Below the pieces are notes generated by a model that was not told where the DNA came from, did not search any database, and saw nothing but the letters and a program-made list of their open reading frames with translations. From Terrisporobacter sp. (GTDB lineage: Bacteria; Bacillota_A; Clostridia; Peptostreptococcales; Peptostreptococcaceae), in assembly GCA_029851945.1 (NCBI GenBank), contig JARKUZ010000088.1, positions 1-64,000 of the forward strand: 64,000 nucleotides of DNA, read 5' to 3'. Shown here piece by piece: positions 17,697-28,165 of the stretch (its first letter is position 1; every line of letters starts with the position of its first letter). A program made the translations under genes and the position numbers.

Positions 17697-20105
17697 TTAT
17701 TCACCTTCTAAATTTGTCAATTCTTCCATAGTTATTAATACTTTTCTAGGTTTGCTTCCTTCACTAGGACCAACTATTCCTCTTTCTTCCATAGCATCTA
17801 TTAACCTAGCTGCTCTATTAAATCCTATTTTATACTTTCTTTGTAACATAGAAGATGATCCCTGTCCACTTTGTACTACAAATGCTATAGCATCTTCTAA
17901 AAATTCATCTACATCATTGTTTTTAATATTAGTCGCTTTTGAAATAGTTTGTATTATTTCTTCCTCATATTTAATTTCTTCTTTTACTTGGCTTTTTACA
18001 AAATTTATAACTTTATCAGAATCACCTTCTGAAATATATGCTCCTTGTAATCTAACTGGCTTAGCAGCTCCTAAAGGATAGAATAACATATCACCTTTAC
18101 CAAGAAGTTTTTCAGCTCCACCCATATCTAATATTGTTCTAGAATCTGTTTGAGATGAAACTGCAAAGGCAATTCTTGAAGGAATATTTGCCTTTATTAC
18201 TCCTGTAATTACATCAACAGAAGGTCTTTGTGTTGCAATAATTAAATGCATACCTGCTGCTCTTGCCATTTGTGCTAATCTGCATATATAATCTTCTACC
18301 TCATTTGCACATGCCATCATTAAGTCAGCAAGCTCATCTATTATTATTACTATTTTACAAAGTTTAGTTTCACTTTTTTCATTATAGCTTGTTATATCTT
18401 TTACTCCAAGCTCAGCAAATAGCTTATATCTCTTATTCATTTCTCCTACTGCCCAATTTAAAGCATTTGATGCTTTTTTAGGATCAGTTACTACTGGAGA
18501 TAATAAGTGAGGTATTCCGTTATAGTGAGCCAATTCAACAACTTTAGGATCTATAAGTAATAATTTTACTTCTTGTGGACTAGCTTTGAATAATACACTA
18601 TTTATTATTGTATTTATACAAACACTTTTCCCTGAACCTGTAGCCCCTGCAACAAGTAAATGAGGCATTTTACCAATATCAGCTACAACAGGATTTCCAC
18701 TAATATCTTTTCCAAGTCCAATAGATAATGATGAAGAATTATCCTTAAATTCTTTACTTCCAAGTACATCCCTAAGACTGACAACTTGTGGTTCATCATT
18801 TGGAACTTCTATTCCTATTGCGCTCTTTCCTGGTATAGGTGCTTCTATTCTTATGCTTTTTGCTGCTAGACTAAGAGCTATATCATCAGATAAATTCACA
18901 ATTCTACTTACCTTTACTCCTGGGTTTGGTTGAACCTCATACCTAGTAATTGTAGGGCCCAAAGTTACTTGACCCATTTTAGTATCTACACCAAAATTAG
19001 ATAATGTTTTAATTAATAATGAGGCATTTTCTAAAGCCTTTCTTTTATCATTTTCATTACCTTTATTTCCTATTTTAGTCAGTAAATCTAAGCTAGGCTT
19101 TTGATAATTATCAAAAGTATATTGATTATTAATTTCTAATTCAGTGGTTCTATCTAATGTAATTTCAGAAGTTTTATCCATATTCACATTAGTTCTACCT
19201 ACATTTGGATTTGTATTTTGAAGATCTTTAAGTACATCTAGTTCTGGCATAGTACTTGTACCTTCAAGTATTTCTAAATAATCATCATCACTTTTGTTAA
19301 ATCCTACTATTTTTATAGTTTTATCTTCATCTTCTACATTTGCCTCTATGTTTGCATTAGATAAATCTTCTTTATTTTCATTTTTATGAAGAATATTTTT
19401 AAAGAATCCTTTTTTATTATTACCTATTTGAGTCGCTTCATCAACTTCCTCAGTTACTAAATTGATTGCAGATTCCTTTAAATTTGACATTTTATACTTC
19501 ATATCAACATTACCATTTTTTAAGCTATTAGATTTTGCTTGTATACCTAAAATCAATTCCTTCAAAGAAATATTAAATGTATACATAATTGTAATAAATA
19601 ATACGAATAGTGAAATTAACCATCCACCAGTTAATCCAAATACTGATTTAATGAAATATGTTATGGTAGATGTAACAAGTCCACAACCACTTCCGTCAAT
19701 CCCCATTTGCATAACATCTCTATACATATTTGCTTTTAGGGGATTTTCTACTGGAATTCTTCTTGCATTTATTAATCCATAAAATATAAATAAAAATAAT
19801 ATAAATATGTAACCAGCTTTACTTCTTTTCATTCTATAAACATATTCATTTCTTTCAAAAAATCCAAGAATACCTATTATAATTATTATAACTGGAATAA
19901 TTATGGCAAGAGCTCCAAATAATCCTTTAAAAGTGTCTTGTATAAATTGTCCTATAAGGCCCATTGAATTTGAATTTAAACTATATAATAAAAATATACC
20001 TATGAATATTGTAACTAAATTAGAATACTCTCCAGAGATAATCATACTCTCTTTATTTTTTTTGTATTTTTTACTATTAGAGCCTTTACTTTTTTTCTTA
20101 GCCAC
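17697..20105 (-). CDS. ftsK: DNA translocase FtsK/SpoIIIE
   Basis: Membrane-anchored DNA pump that clears or moves chromosomal DNA through the closing septum. The N-terminal quarter holds about four hydrophobic membrane segments, then a low-complexity linker. The RecA-like motor follows with Walker A GATGSGKS and Walker [15 protein letters not shown], and last comes the gamma winged helix ([22 protein letters not shown], in two parts) that reads KOPS/SRS polarity sites. I choose the GTG at 20105 (MAKKKSKGS), 802 residues, because the upstream GTG at 20114 lies inside the Shine-Dalgarno AGAGGTGAG. It has its own upstream region after the tepA terminator and leads the ftsK-mnmH-rimO-pgsA cluster. 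Whether it acts in vegetative division, sporulation or both cannot be told. Confidence 0.95.
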   Translation of the reverse strand: MAKKKSKGSNSKKYKKNKESMIISGEYSNLVTIFIGIFLLYSLNSNSMGLIGQFIQDTFKGLFGALAIIIPVIIIIIGILGFFERNEYVYRMKRSKAGYIFILFLFIFYGLINARRIPVENPLKANMYRDVMQMGIDGSGCGLVTSTITYFIKSVFGLTGGWLISLFVLFITIMYTFNISLKELILGIQAKSNSLKNGNVDMKYKMSNLKESAINLVTEEVDEATQIGNNKKGFFKNILHKNENKEDLSNANIEANVEDEDKTIKIVGFNKSDDDYLEILEGTSTMPELDVLKDLQNTNPNVGRTNVNMDKTSEITLDRTTELEINNQYTFDNYQKPSLDLLTKIGNKGNENDKRKALENASLLIKTLSNFGVDTKMGQVTLGPTITRYEVQPNPGVKVSRIVNLSDDIALSLAAKSIRIEAPIPGKSAIGIEVPNDEPQVVSLRDVLGSKEFKDNSSSLSIGLGKDISGNPVVADIGKMPHLLVAGATGSGKSVCINTIINSVLFKASPQEVKLLLIDPKVVELAHYNGIPHLLSPVVTDPKKASNALNWAVGEMNKRYKLFAELGVKDITSYNEKSETKLCKIVIIIDELADLMMACANEVEDYICRLAQMARAAGMHLIIATQRPSVDVITGVIKANIPSRIAFAVSSQTDSRTILDMGGAEKLLGKGDMLFYPLGAAKPVRLQGAYISEGDSDKVINFVKSQVKEEIKYEEEIIQTISKATNIKNNDVDEFLEDAIAFVVQSGQGSSSMLQRKYKIGFNRAARLIDAMEERGIVGPSEGSKPRKVLITMEELTNLEGE

Positions 20106-20141
20106 CAATCTCACCTCTTATTTCTTATACCTTTTCAATTC

Positions 20142-20175
20142 AAATTAAAAGTGTTAATGGATTACATTAACACTT
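20142..20175 (-). terminator. Intrinsic terminator of the tepA transcript
   Basis: A perfect 11-bp stem, AAGTGTTAATG (20149-20159) with CATTAACACTT (20165-20175), and a T-rich stretch on the minus strand. It separates tepA from ftsK. Confidence 0.8.
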
Positions 20176-20220
20176 AATTATTAAAACATTATATCACATT
20201 TTACTAATTTTAAACAAATC

Positions 20221-21060
20221 TTATTTATTCTCTTGATTCTTATCCTCTTTTATAAGTTCTCTAAGTTTAGCTAAAGCTTCTTTAAGACCTCCAACTTCAT
20301 CTATTAGACCGCACTCAACAGCTTCTTTACCAATTAAAACACTTCCAACATCACTTACAAGTTCATCTTTTGCATGCATAAGTCTTTCTAATTCTGCTCT
20401 TTCTATATTAGAAGTTCTTGTTATAAATTCCACTATTCTCTCTTGCATTTTTTTGAAATATTCAAAAGTTTCATTAACACCTATGACAAGTCCATTAGTT
20501 CTTATAGGGTGAACTATCATAGTAGCTGTTGGAGCTATATAAGAATAATCTCCTGCTGTTGCAAGTGGAACACCAATTGAATGACTTCCACCAAGAACTA
20601 AAGTTACTACTTTTTTTGAAATACTATTTATTAACTCTGCCATAGCAAGACCAGCTTCCACATCTCCTCCTACGGTATTTAAAATAACAAGTATTCCTTT
20701 TATTTCACTACTTTCTTCAACGGAATACAATAAAGGTATTATGTGTTCATATTTTGTTGATTTTTTCTGAGGATTGCCAACAAAATGCCCTTCGATTTCC
20801 CCTATTATCGTTATACATTGGATTTCTTTTGATGCATTAGGTGGCATATTACTAACTCCCATTTGTTTTATATCTTGTATTTTTTCATTATCATTGTCAT
20901 CATAAGAATCATTGTTGTTACCTGCATTTTCATCATTTACAGATTTATCTGATCCTTTTGCTTGTTCATTTAGATTATTATAATTTAATTCTTCTAAATC
21001 AATATCAGTACAAGAATTTTCATTTATGTATTGATTAGTATTATCTTCTTTTTTTATCAT
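20221..21060 (-). CDS. tepA: ClpP-like serine protease TepA
   Basis: A 279-residue protein of the ClpP/crotonase fold. The first 80 residues are acidic, Asn-rich and probably disordered. The protease core runs from about 82 to 265. The nucleophile is Ser161 in GGSHSIG and the catalytic His is His184 in MIVHPIR; the oxyanion glycines NTVGGD are at 128-133. The B. subtilis relative YmfB/TepA was described as a translocation-enhancing protein, but its substrates are unclear. Unlike true ClpP there is no adjacent clpX or clpC. It follows ylmC in the conserved ylxY-mlpA-ylmC-tepA-ftsK order. Confidence 0.85.
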   Translation of the reverse strand: MIKKEDNTNQYINENSCTDIDLEELNYNNLNEQAKGSDKSVNDENAGNNNDSYDDNDNEKIQDIKQMGVSNMPPNASKEIQCITIIGEIEGHFVGNPQKKSTKYEHIIPLLYSVEESSEIKGILVILNTVGGDVEAGLAMAELINSISKKVVTLVLGGSHSIGVPLATAGDYSYIAPTATMIVHPIRTNGLVIGVNETFEYFKKMQERIVEFITRTSNIERAELERLMHAKDELVSDVGSVLIGKEAVECGLIDEVGGLKEALAKLRELIKEDKNQENK

Positions 21061-21136
21061 TTATTTCACCTCATAAAATATATTTATTTTTATATTTCCC
21101 AATGAGCATAAAATAAATTCTTACTTAATAATCATA

Positions 21137-21165
21137 AAAAGCAAGATAAAAATTATCTTGCTTTT
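21137..21165 (-). terminator. Intrinsic terminator after ylmC
   Basis: A 13-bp stem, AAAAGCAAGATAA / TTATCTTGCTTTT, with a 3-nt loop, immediately past the ylmC stop codon and followed on the minus strand by a T run. Confidence 0.85.
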
Positions 21166-21169
21166 ATTA

Positions 21170-21415
21170 TTAATATATCCCTTCATATTCAATGATAATC
21201 ATATCATTACCAATTTTTTTAATATTTCTCCAAGGAATTTCTAAATCTCCTTTATCTCTTCTTATTCCAAAAAATCCTCTTTCTCTCGGTATGGATAATG
21301 CTAATATTTTTCCATTACTCTCATCTATGATTATATCACACTCTCCTATTACACCCAGTCTTTCTCCACTAACTAAATTCACAATTTCTTTACCAGCTAA
21401 TTCAGATAAATTCAT
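21170..21415 (-). CDS. ylmC: YlmC/YmxH-family PRC-barrel sporulation protein
   Basis: An 81-residue single PRC-barrel domain (MNLSELAGKEIVNLVSGERLG... ending EIPWRNIKKIG), typical of the YlmC/YmxH family found in spore formers. The molecular role is unknown; the family is linked to sporulation by distribution and expression. It sits between the M16 peptidase and tepA as in Bacillus (mlpA-ymxH) and Clostridia. It is 35 bp from the M16 gene and closed by a strong terminator. Confidence 0.85.
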   Translation of the reverse strand: MNLSELAGKEIVNLVSGERLGVIGECDIIIDESNGKILALSIPRERGFFGIRRDKGDLEIPWRNIKKIGNDMIIIEYEGIY

Positions 21416-21450
21416 ATTTTTTCCCCCAATATAAATTAATATTAATTATT

Positions 21451-22692
21451 TTATATCTGAACACCTTCTACGTCTTTTCCTACGATACAAACTCCTAAGT
21501 TTTCTATATCAAATACTTTATTGATAATACTCTTAACTTGCTCCATATTAACACTATTTATATGTTCTATTATTTCATCCTCATCTTTTATTTTATTATT
21601 AAGTAACATAGATTCGCCCATAGATAGCATTTTTGATTCGATTCCTTCTAAACTTAATATATAATTACCTTTTAGTTGTTCTTTACTTTCTTTTATTTCT
21701 TCTTCAGTTACATAACCTTCTCTTATATTTTTTATTTCATTTATTATACATTCATATACTTCTTCTAAGTATTCTTCACTTGTACTTACAAATATACCTA
21801 ATTCTCCACATTTTTTGTACAATGTTTGAGATGAATATATAGAATATGCTAGACCTTTCTCTTCTCTTATATGTTGAAAAAGTCTTGAGCTTGTACTTCC
21901 ACCAAAAATATTATTAACAACTGCTAAAGCATAAGATTCTTCTTCATTTTCTTCTGGTATAGCCTTTAAATTAATAGCCATATTTACTTGTTCACTATCT
22001 TTATTCTTTTTTACTACACAAGAATGGAATTTAGCTTCTTCAACCTCAGTACAAACTTCTTTTGTTTCCCACTCACCAAACTTATCTTCTAACTCTTTTA
22101 CTAATTCATCAAATTTAAAATTACCACAAATTGAGATTACAGCATTATTAGGTACATAATATTTATTAAAATAATTCATTATTTGCTTTTTAGTAATATT
22201 TTTGATAGTTTTTCTATTACCTAATATATTCATTCCTAATCCATTGTCAGGATAAATATTTTCTAATAATAAATCATATGATAAGTCTTCTAAAGAATCT
22301 TCGTACATTTTTAACTCTTCTAATATTACAAATCTTTCTCTATTTATATCTTTTTCATTAAAAGTTGAGTTTAGTATCATATCACTTAGTACATCTATAC
22401 CCACGTTAATATGCTCATCCAAAAGATGAATGTAATAGCATGTACACTCTTTATTAGTAAAGGCATTTATTTGTCCCCCCAAATTATCTATATCCCTCGC
22501 TATATCTTTTGCACTTCTATTTTTAGTCCCTTTAAATAACATGTGCTCTATAAAATGAGATACACCACTTTCATTTTGCCTTTCCATTCTAGAGCCTGTA
22601 TTTATCCAAATACCTAGAGATACGGATTTAAAATATGGTATTTCCTCACCTACTATGGTAAGACCATTTTTTAAGGTTTGACATTTATACAT
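21451..22692 (-). CDS. mlpA: M16-family zinc peptidase (processing-peptidase-like)
   Basis: A 413-residue pitrilysin-clan protease. The inverted zinc motif HFIEH is at 46-50 (HxxEH), with the downstream Glu in the ELKMYEDS region expected to be the third ligand. The C-terminal half is the inactive-like repeat of the fold. At this length it acts as a dimer of two-domain chains, as in mitochondrial processing peptidase and B. subtilis MlpA (YmxG). I start at the ATG at 22692 (MYKCQTLKNG), because the upstream TTG is part of TTGGAGGATAGT, the ribosome binding site. Neighbours ylxY and ylmC are the same as in Bacillus. Confidence 0.9.
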   Translation of the reverse strand: MYKCQTLKNGLTIVGEEIPYFKSVSLGIWINTGSRMERQNESGVSHFIEHMLFKGTKNRSAKDIARDIDNLGGQINAFTNKECTCYYIHLLDEHINVGIDVLSDMILNSTFNEKDINRERFVILEELKMYEDSLEDLSYDLLLENIYPDNGLGMNILGNRKTIKNITKKQIMNYFNKYYVPNNAVISICGNFKFDELVKELEDKFGEWETKEVCTEVEEAKFHSCVVKKNKDSEQVNMAINLKAIPEENEEESYALAVVNNIFGGSTSSRLFQHIREEKGLAYSIYSSQTLYKKCGELGIFVSTSEEYLEEVYECIINEIKNIREGYVTEEEIKESKEQLKGNYILSLEGIESKMLSMGESMLLNNKIKDEDEIIEHINSVNMEQVKSIINKVFDIENLGVCIVGKDVEGVQI

Positions 22693-22788
22693 ACTATCCT
22701 CCAATTTTTTCTTTATTCTTAATAACCTTTATATTTTCTTTAACTATTAAAAAAACATATAGTATTAATTATAGTTTAGTAAGATAAT

Positions 22789-23538
22789 TTATTCAACAAC
22801 AAACACATCACTAAGTCTACCTGGTTTAAGATTTTTATCTCTTATAATCTGAATTATATCATCTATACATTCTGTTGTAGCCTTAGTAGGATGCATAAGC
22901 ACTATACTTCCATCTACTATATCTTTATTTTTAACTCTTTCTATTATCTTTTCTGGATTATGTTTATCTTGCCAATCAATAGTATCCACATCCCACTTAA
23001 AACATATGTAATTTAAACTTTCGGCTGCCTTTACTGTGTTTGATCCAAAAGAACCTGCTGGAGCTTGAAAGAATTTAGTTTCTTCACCTAAAGCATCTTC
23101 TATTACTTTCTTAGATATGCTTATTTGTTCTAAATTATCATCATAAGATAAAGTTGCATAATCTAAGTGTTTATATCCATGGTTACCTATCTCATGACCT
23201 TCATTTTTTATTTTTAATAGCAAGTCCCTATTTTTTTCTGCCCATTTCCCTGTTACATTAAAAGTTATATGTACCTTTTCTGTTTTTAAAGTTTCTAATA
23301 TGGATTCAACATATTCGCTTTCCCACCCTAGGTCTATGTTGCATGTCAATGCAACATAGCCACTATCCTTTTTAGTGCCCTGGGTATATGGTTCTTTTGC
23401 CAAGTCTAGAATGTTTATAGTTGGTGTAGGTTCATTATGTTTTACAGTAAATGCAATCCCACCTACGATTAGCAAGATAATTAAGATAAACACTATTATC
23501 TTTTTTAACTTACTTTTGTTAAGTACCATCATTATCAT
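22789..23538 (-). CDS. ylxY: YlxY-type polysaccharide-deacetylase-like protein
   Basis: A 249-residue protein with an N-terminal membrane anchor (about 12-31) and a NodB-like domain outside the cell. The zinc histidines His120 and His124 (GNHGYKH) and the late HP (216-217, LMHPTKA) are kept. The catalytic TFDDG motif is replaced by TCNID (65-69), and the RPPxG loop reads QAPAG, so normal deacetylase chemistry is doubtful. B. subtilis YlxY, next to mlpA, is also annotated from this family. The start follows AGGAGGAGAAGCTT. It lies between pnp and mlpA, the conserved place. Confidence 0.85.
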   Translation of the reverse strand: MIMMVLNKSKLKKIIVFILIILLIVGGIAFTVKHNEPTPTINILDLAKEPYTQGTKKDSGYVALTCNIDLGWESEYVESILETLKTEKVHITFNVTGKWAEKNRDLLLKIKNEGHEIGNHGYKHLDYATLSYDDNLEQISISKKVIEDALGEETKFFQAPAGSFGSNTVKAAESLNYICFKWDVDTIDWQDKHNPEKIIERVKNKDIVDGSIVLMHPTKATTECIDDIIQIIRDKNLKPGRLSDVFVVE

Positions 23539-23623
23539 AAGCTTCTCCTCCTAATATGTACAAATATCTCTTAATTCATTTTATTAGTCATTTTCTTAAA
23601 TTATTCTTGCTTTAGTACTTGCA

Positions 23624-23653
23624 AAAAATAAAAAAACGAGACAATGTCTCGTT
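23624..23653 (-). terminator. Intrinsic terminator of pnp
   Basis: An 8-bp stem AACGAGAC / GTCTCGTT (23635-23642 and 23646-23653) with a 3-nt loop, followed on the minus strand by a long T run, about 20 nt past the pnp stop. Confidence 0.9.
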
Positions 23654-23674
23654 CCCTTACAAAATAATTAATTA

Positions 23675-25780
23675 CTATTTATTTTTTCTTTCTGGTTTAG
23701 GTAGTAAAACTTTTCTAGATAAGTTTACTCTTCCTTTTTCATCTATTTCAGTTACTTTAACCTCAACTTCATCTCCAACATTTAAAACATCTTCAACTTT
23801 TTCTATTCTTTCGTGACATATATTTCCTATACGAAGAAGCCCTTCTTTTCCTGGAAGTAATTCAACAAAAGCACCGAAATTAACTACTCTAGTAACTTTA
23901 CCTTTATAAACAACACCTAATTCAACTTCTGCAACTATGTCGTTTATTTTCTTTTCCGCAAGTCTTATCATATCCATATCTATACCAGCTATAAATACTT
24001 CACCATCTTGTTCTATATCTATCTTAACACCAGTTTCATCAATTATCTTAGTTATTACTTTACCACCAGCACCTATAACATCTCTTATTTTGTCTGGATT
24101 TATTCTCATAGTAACTATTTTTGGTGCATATTTAGATAATTCTGGGTTTGGCTTATCTATACATTTCTTCATTTCATTTAAGATATGTAATCTACCAACT
24201 CTTGCTTGAGCTAATGCAGTAGTTAATATCTCTTTATCTATACCAGCTATTTTTATATCCATCTGTATAGCTGTTATACCTTTTTCAGTTCCTGCAACTT
24301 TAAAGTCCATATCTCCTAAGTGGTCTTCCATACCTTGTATATCTGAAAGTATAGCCATTTTGCCATCATGTTCTATAAGTCCCATTGCTATACCTGCAAC
24401 CATATCTTTTAAAGGTACACCAGCATCTAATAAAGATAACGTAGAACCACAAACAGAACCTTGAGAAGTAGAACCATTTGAACTTAATACTTCAGATACA
24501 AGTCTTATTGCATAAGGAAATTCTTCTTTTGAAGGTATTACAGGAAGTAAAGCTCTCTCTGCGAGTGCACCATGACCTATTTCTCTTCTTCCTGGTCCTC
24601 TTGATGGTCTAGCTTCTCCAACAGAGTATGCAGGGAAGTTGTAGTGATGCATATATCTTTTATTCTCTTCTTCATCAAGTCCATCTAATATTTGAACATC
24701 TCCTAACGCTCCTAGAGTAGTTACTGTCATTACTTGAGTCTGTCCTCTTGTAAATAACCCTGAACCATGTGCTCTTGGTATAAATCCATGATCACACCAT
24801 ATTGGTCTTATTTCATCAGTTTTTCTTGCATCAGGTCTTCTACCTTCATGAACTATAGCTTTTCTAACTTCTTCTTTTATAATAGCATCTAAAGTTGCTA
24901 TTATATCATTTCCAAACTCTTCTAAAGTTTCTTCATCAAAGCTATTTATAGTTTGCTCTTTAACACTGTCCATAGCTTCTTGTCTTTCTAATTTCTCAAC
25001 TACTCTAACGGCTTCTTTCATTCCTTCAGTAGCTATTTCTCTAACTTTAGCTTCTATTTCAGAATTTGGTTTACTTTCTTCAAATTCCATTTTTTCTTTT
25101 CCAACTTCAGCTTGGATTTGTTCTATAAATTCAACTATTTTCTTAATTTCTTCATGAGCTTTTAATATAGCTTCAAGCATTAATGATTCTGGTACTTCAT
25201 CTGCTCCAGCTTCAACCATCATTACAGCATCTTTAGTTCCTGATACTACAAGATGTAGCGAACTTTTTTCTCTTTCTTCTGCTGTTGGATTAACAACAAA
25301 AGCTCCATCAACTAAACCTATGCAAACAGAACCTGTTGGTCCATTGAAAGGTATTTCAGATATAGAAAGAGCTACTGAAGACCCTATCATAGAAACTATA
25401 TCAGGAGTGCAGTCTTGATCTACAGATAAAACTGTAGCAACTACTTGCACATCATTCCTAAAAGTTTTAGGAAATAAAGGTCTTATAGGTCTATCTATAA
25501 GTCTAGATGTAAGTATAGCTTTTTCTGATGGCTTACCTTCTCTTTTTAAAAATCCACCTGGTATTTTACCAACTGAATATAATTTTTCTTCATAATCAAC
25601 GCTTAGTGGGAAAAAGTCAACTCCTTCTCTTGGTTGAGCTGATTTTGATACATTAACCATAACCATAGTTTCGCCATATCTAAGGATTGCACTTCCACTA
25701 GCTAGTTGTGCTATTTTTCCTATTTCAACAGAAAGCTCTCTCCCTGCTAAATCCATTGTAAAAATTTTATGTTCAAACAT
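23675..25780 (-). CDS. pnp: Polyribonucleotide nucleotidyltransferase (PNPase)
   Basis: 3'-5' phosphorolytic exoribonuclease of mRNA decay. Two RNase PH domains (about 5-200 and 300-525 of the chosen protein) flank an alpha-helical linker, followed by a KH domain with [16 protein letters not shown] residues ([15 protein letters not shown]) and a C-terminal S1 domain ([25 protein letters not shown], in two parts). The chosen start [13 protein letters not shown] gives 701 residues, the normal length. An ATG 33 nt upstream precedes the Shine-Dalgarno GAGGAGG and would add an atypical peptide. It lies downstream of rpsO and a degV gene; rpsO-pnp linkage is widespread in bacteria. Confidence 0.97.
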   Translation of the reverse strand: MFEHKIFTMDLAGRELSVEIGKIAQLASGSAILRYGETMVMVNVSKSAQPREGVDFFPLSVDYEEKLYSVGKIPGGFLKREGKPSEKAILTSRLIDRPIRPLFPKTFRNDVQVVATVLSVDQDCTPDIVSMIGSSVALSISEIPFNGPTGSVCIGLVDGAFVVNPTAEEREKSSLHLVVSGTKDAVMMVEAGADEVPESLMLEAILKAHEEIKKIVEFIEQIQAEVGKEKMEFEESKPNSEIEAKVREIATEGMKEAVRVVEKLERQEAMDSVKEQTINSFDEETLEEFGNDIIATLDAIIKEEVRKAIVHEGRRPDARKTDEIRPIWCDHGFIPRAHGSGLFTRGQTQVMTVTTLGALGDVQILDGLDEEENKRYMHHYNFPAYSVGEARPSRGPGRREIGHGALAERALLPVIPSKEEFPYAIRLVSEVLSSNGSTSQGSVCGSTLSLLDAGVPLKDMVAGIAMGLIEHDGKMAILSDIQGMEDHLGDMDFKVAGTEKGITAIQMDIKIAGIDKEILTTALAQARVGRLHILNEMKKCIDKPNPELSKYAPKIVTMRINPDKIRDVIGAGGKVITKIIDETGVKIDIEQDGEVFIAGIDMDMIRLAEKKINDIVAEVELGVVYKGKVTRVVNFGAFVELLPGKEGLLRIGNICHERIEKVEDVLNVGDEVEVKVTEIDEKGRVNLSRKVLLPKPERKNK

Positions 25781-25912
25781 TAATGCTTGTACCTCCTCTT
25801 GTACTAAAACCACTATTTCTTCTATGTACTATATTAACAAAATTACTACTAATTAACAATATAATTATGTCATGTACATTATTAGAGCTTTTAGCCATAT
25901 ATTTATTATTAA

Positions 25913-26755
25913 CTATTTCGAAGAACTTATTGCTAAAATCTCAGGTCCTGTATGTGAGCATATACAAGAACCTCCCCTTGTAATAAAAACCTTTTTAGCT
26001 TTTATTCTTTTAGCTACTTCCTCTTTTAATTTTTCAAAGTCTTCTTCATTAGAGCCATATCCTATAGTAATAGTTTTTGATTCTAAATCACTATCATTAG
26101 CTTCTAAAATCATATCTACTAATTTAGATGCTATATGTTTGGTACCTCTCACTTTTGATACTATTTTATTTTTTCCATCTTTCATAGTGCATATAGGTTT
26201 TATATTCAACATATTTCCTACAAGAGATACAACACTAGGAAGTCTTCCACTTTCTTTTAAATATTCAAGTGTAAAAGGTACGAAAAATAAGTTTACACTA
26301 TCTCTAATCTCTTCTAGTTTCCCAATTATCTCATTGGCACTTAATTTATTTTCTTCAATTAACTCGCAAGCTTTTATTACATATTGCCCACTACCTAGTG
26401 ATAAAAATAATGAATCAAATAAATATATATTTTCACTTACATCATTTTTAGCCATATTAGCACTTTGATACGTACCTGAAGTTAATGAAGATCCTGTTAT
26501 ACATATAACATCGTAACCTTCATTAACATATTTCTCAAAAGCTTCTTTAAATTGAATATATGTAACTTGAGATGTTTTGGGCAAAGTATCATTATTTTTT
26601 AAAACATCATAAAATTCTTCTTTTTTTACATCTACACCATCTTTATAATCTTTTCCGCCTATGTTTATAGTAAGCGGAATAACATCTAGAAAATCTTTTT
26701 CTTTAATTTCATCAGGAATGTCACACATGCTATCACACAATAGTTTAATCTTCAT
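25913..26755 (-). CDS. DegV-family fatty-acid-binding protein
   Basis: A 280-residue DegV protein. These bind a fatty acid in a deep pocket; some (FakB) hand it to the kinase FakA for phospholipid synthesis. The N-terminal CDSMCDIP, the segment LPKTSQVTYIQFKEAF (about 57-72) and ITGSSLTSGTYQSAN (about 93-107) are family hallmarks. The C-terminal ITRGGSCICSHTGP is the tail loop, unusually with three nearby Cys/His residues. It is inserted between rpsO and pnp. No fakA-like DAK domain gene is in the window, so the partner is elsewhere. Confidence 0.9.
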   Translation of the reverse strand: MKIKLLCDSMCDIPDEIKEKDFLDVIPLTINIGGKDYKDGVDVKKEEFYDVLKNNDTLPKTSQVTYIQFKEAFEKYVNEGYDVICITGSSLTSGTYQSANMAKNDVSENIYLFDSLFLSLGSGQYVIKACELIEENKLSANEIIGKLEEIRDSVNLFFVPFTLEYLKESGRLPSVVSLVGNMLNIKPICTMKDGKNKIVSKVRGTKHIASKLVDMILEANDSDLESKTITIGYGSNEEDFEKLKEEVAKRIKAKKVFITRGGSCICSHTGPEILAISSSK

Positions 26756-26807
26756 GGCTACTGCCCCCCTTATAGAAAATAGTTTATTATTTCTTTATTA
26801 CAAAATA

Positions 26808-26836
26808 CAAAAAAAACAGGTATTATAGTATACCTG
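26808..26836 (-). terminator. Intrinsic terminator of rpsO
   Basis: A 7-bp stem CAGGTAT / ATACCTG (26817-26823 and 26830-26836) followed on the minus strand by nine Ts, 22 nt past the rpsO stop. Confidence 0.85.
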
Positions 26837-26858
26837 CTTTTTAAATAAAGTAATAAGA

Positions 26859-27113
26859 TTATTTTCTTAATCCTAATTTAGCTATTAATGCTCTGTAACC
26901 TTCTAAGTCTTTTTCTTTTAAGTAAGCTAATAAGTTTCTTCTTCTACCAACCATTTTTAATAATCCTCTTCTTGAGTGATGGTCTTTTTTGTGAACTTTT
27001 AAGTGATCGTTTAATTCGTTTATTCTAGCTGTTAATAAAGCTATTTGAACCTCTGGAGAACCAGTATCTCCTTCTTTTCTTCCGAATTCTTTTATTATTT
27101 CTGTTTTATTCAT
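26859..27113 (-). CDS. rpsO: Ribosomal protein S15
   Basis: Primary 16S rRNA-binding protein of the 30S platform. [36 protein letters not shown] and [18 protein letters not shown] are the conserved helices. With the start [10 protein letters not shown] the protein has 84 residues, slightly shorter than the usual 87-89 at the N-terminus. This ATG is preceded by TTGGAGGTACAACAA, and the upstream ATG in frame would overlap that site. Its 5' leader can fold into a hairpin (27143-27187), perhaps for feedback by S15. Confidence 0.97.
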   Translation of the reverse strand: MNKTEIIKEFGRKEGDTGSPEVQIALLTARINELNDHLKVHKKDHHSRRGLLKMVGRRRNLLAYLKEKDLEGYRALIAKLGLRK

Positions 27114-27142
27114 TTGTTGTACCTCCAAATATTTAATAATCG

Positions 27143-27187
27143 CCATTTACTAAGCATTGATTGGAGTATTCATATGCCGAGTAATGG
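27143..27187 (-). promoter_or_regulatory. Possible S15 feedback structure in the rpsO leader
   Basis: In the minus-strand leader, CCATTACT (27187-27180) can pair with AGTAAATGG (27151-27143) with one bulged A, enclosing a GCAT/ATGC helix. It ends about 30 nt before the rpsO start codon. S15 leaders often fold to mimic its rRNA site, but they vary widely, so this is a suggestion from pairing alone. Confidence 0.3.
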
Positions 27188-27211
27188 TTACTTTGATTAT
27201 TTTATCACAAC

Positions 27212-28141
27212 TTAGTTACTTTTGCAAATATACTTTTTATATATATAATTAATATCCATCTTCAATTGTATTTTTAATTCATCTAAATTCTTAAATTTCT
27301 TTTCATCTCTTATTCTTTCCAAAAACTCAAGTTTTATAGTTTCTCCGTAAATGTCTTTATTAAATTCTAGGATATTTGTTTCTATGGACATCTTATTTCC
27401 ATTAACTGTTGGATTATATCCAATATTTGTGGCTCCTATATACACTTCATTAGATATATATACCCTTGTAGCATATATACCTCTCTTAGGTATCAATAAA
27501 TTTTCTTTTAACTTAAGATTAGCTGTAGGAAATCCTATTGTCCTACCTACTTGTTTAGCTTTAATTACTTCACCTTCTAATGTATAATTTTTTCCTAGAT
27601 ACTCTTGAATTTCATCAACTTTTCCTTCTTGAATTAATTCTTTTACAAAAGTGCTACTTACTCTTTTTTCTTTAATTCTTACTGGACCTATAATATCTAC
27701 GTCAAAACCATATTTTAAACCTAATTGTTTTAGAATTTGTGCATTACCTTCTCTATTTCTTGCAAAAGCAAAATCATGTCCTATAATAATCCTTTTGGCA
27801 TGTAATCCTTCTATTAAAATATCCTTTACAAAATCTTCAGCTGATATTTCTGCCATATTTTTGTCAAAAGGTATATCAATTACTATATCAATTCCTAAAG
27901 ACTCAAATAAATTCATTTTATCATATTCTGTAATTATCTCTTTTGTTTTTGTATTCAAAAAATAACTTAAAGGGCTATTTTTAAAAGTAATTACTATACT
28001 CTTTAAGTTTTGTCCTTTTGCAATAGAAACTGTTTTTTCTATAAGAACCTTATGACCCTTATGTATACCATCAAATTTTCCTATAGTAACAACACTTTTA
28101 TCAAAACTTTTTATTTCTTCTAAAGAATTTATAATAATCAT
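27212..28141 (-). CDS. ribF: Bifunctional riboflavin kinase / FAD synthetase
   Basis: Makes FMN and FAD from riboflavin. The N-terminal nucleotidyltransferase domain has GKFDGIHKGH (21-30), the HxGH-type adenylylation motif. The C-terminal riboflavin kinase domain has GFPTANL and the strand KRGIYATRV. The length of 309 is standard. It is the last gene of the rimP-nusA-infB-rbfA-nrnA-truB-ribF operon, starting 24 nt after truB, the usual Firmicutes arrangement. Confidence 0.96.
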   Translation of the reverse strand: MIIINSLEEIKSFDKSVVTIGKFDGIHKGHKVLIEKTVSIAKGQNLKSIVITFKNSPLSYFLNTKTKEIITEYDKMNLFESLGIDIVIDIPFDKNMAEISAEDFVKDILIEGLHAKRIIIGHDFAFARNREGNAQILKQLGLKYGFDVDIIGPVRIKEKRVSSTFVKELIQEGKVDEIQEYLGKNYTLEGEVIKAKQVGRTIGFPTANLKLKENLLIPKRGIYATRVYISNEVYIGATNIGYNPTVNGNKMSIETNILEFNKDIYGETIKLEFLERIRDEKKFKNLDELKIQLKMDINYIYKKYICKSN

Positions 28142-28165
28142 GTCTTTTCCCCACTGGTATAATAT

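Noticed and set aside
17752..20148. Several plus-strand open frames opposite ftsK
   Set aside because: They mirror the ftsK coding sequence and show no start signals or recognisable domains.
25872..26468. Long open frame on the plus strand opposite the degV gene
   Set aside because: It is antisense to a clearly recognised DegV protein, hydrophobic and low-complexity as mirror frames of AT-rich genes usually are, and has no ribosome binding site.
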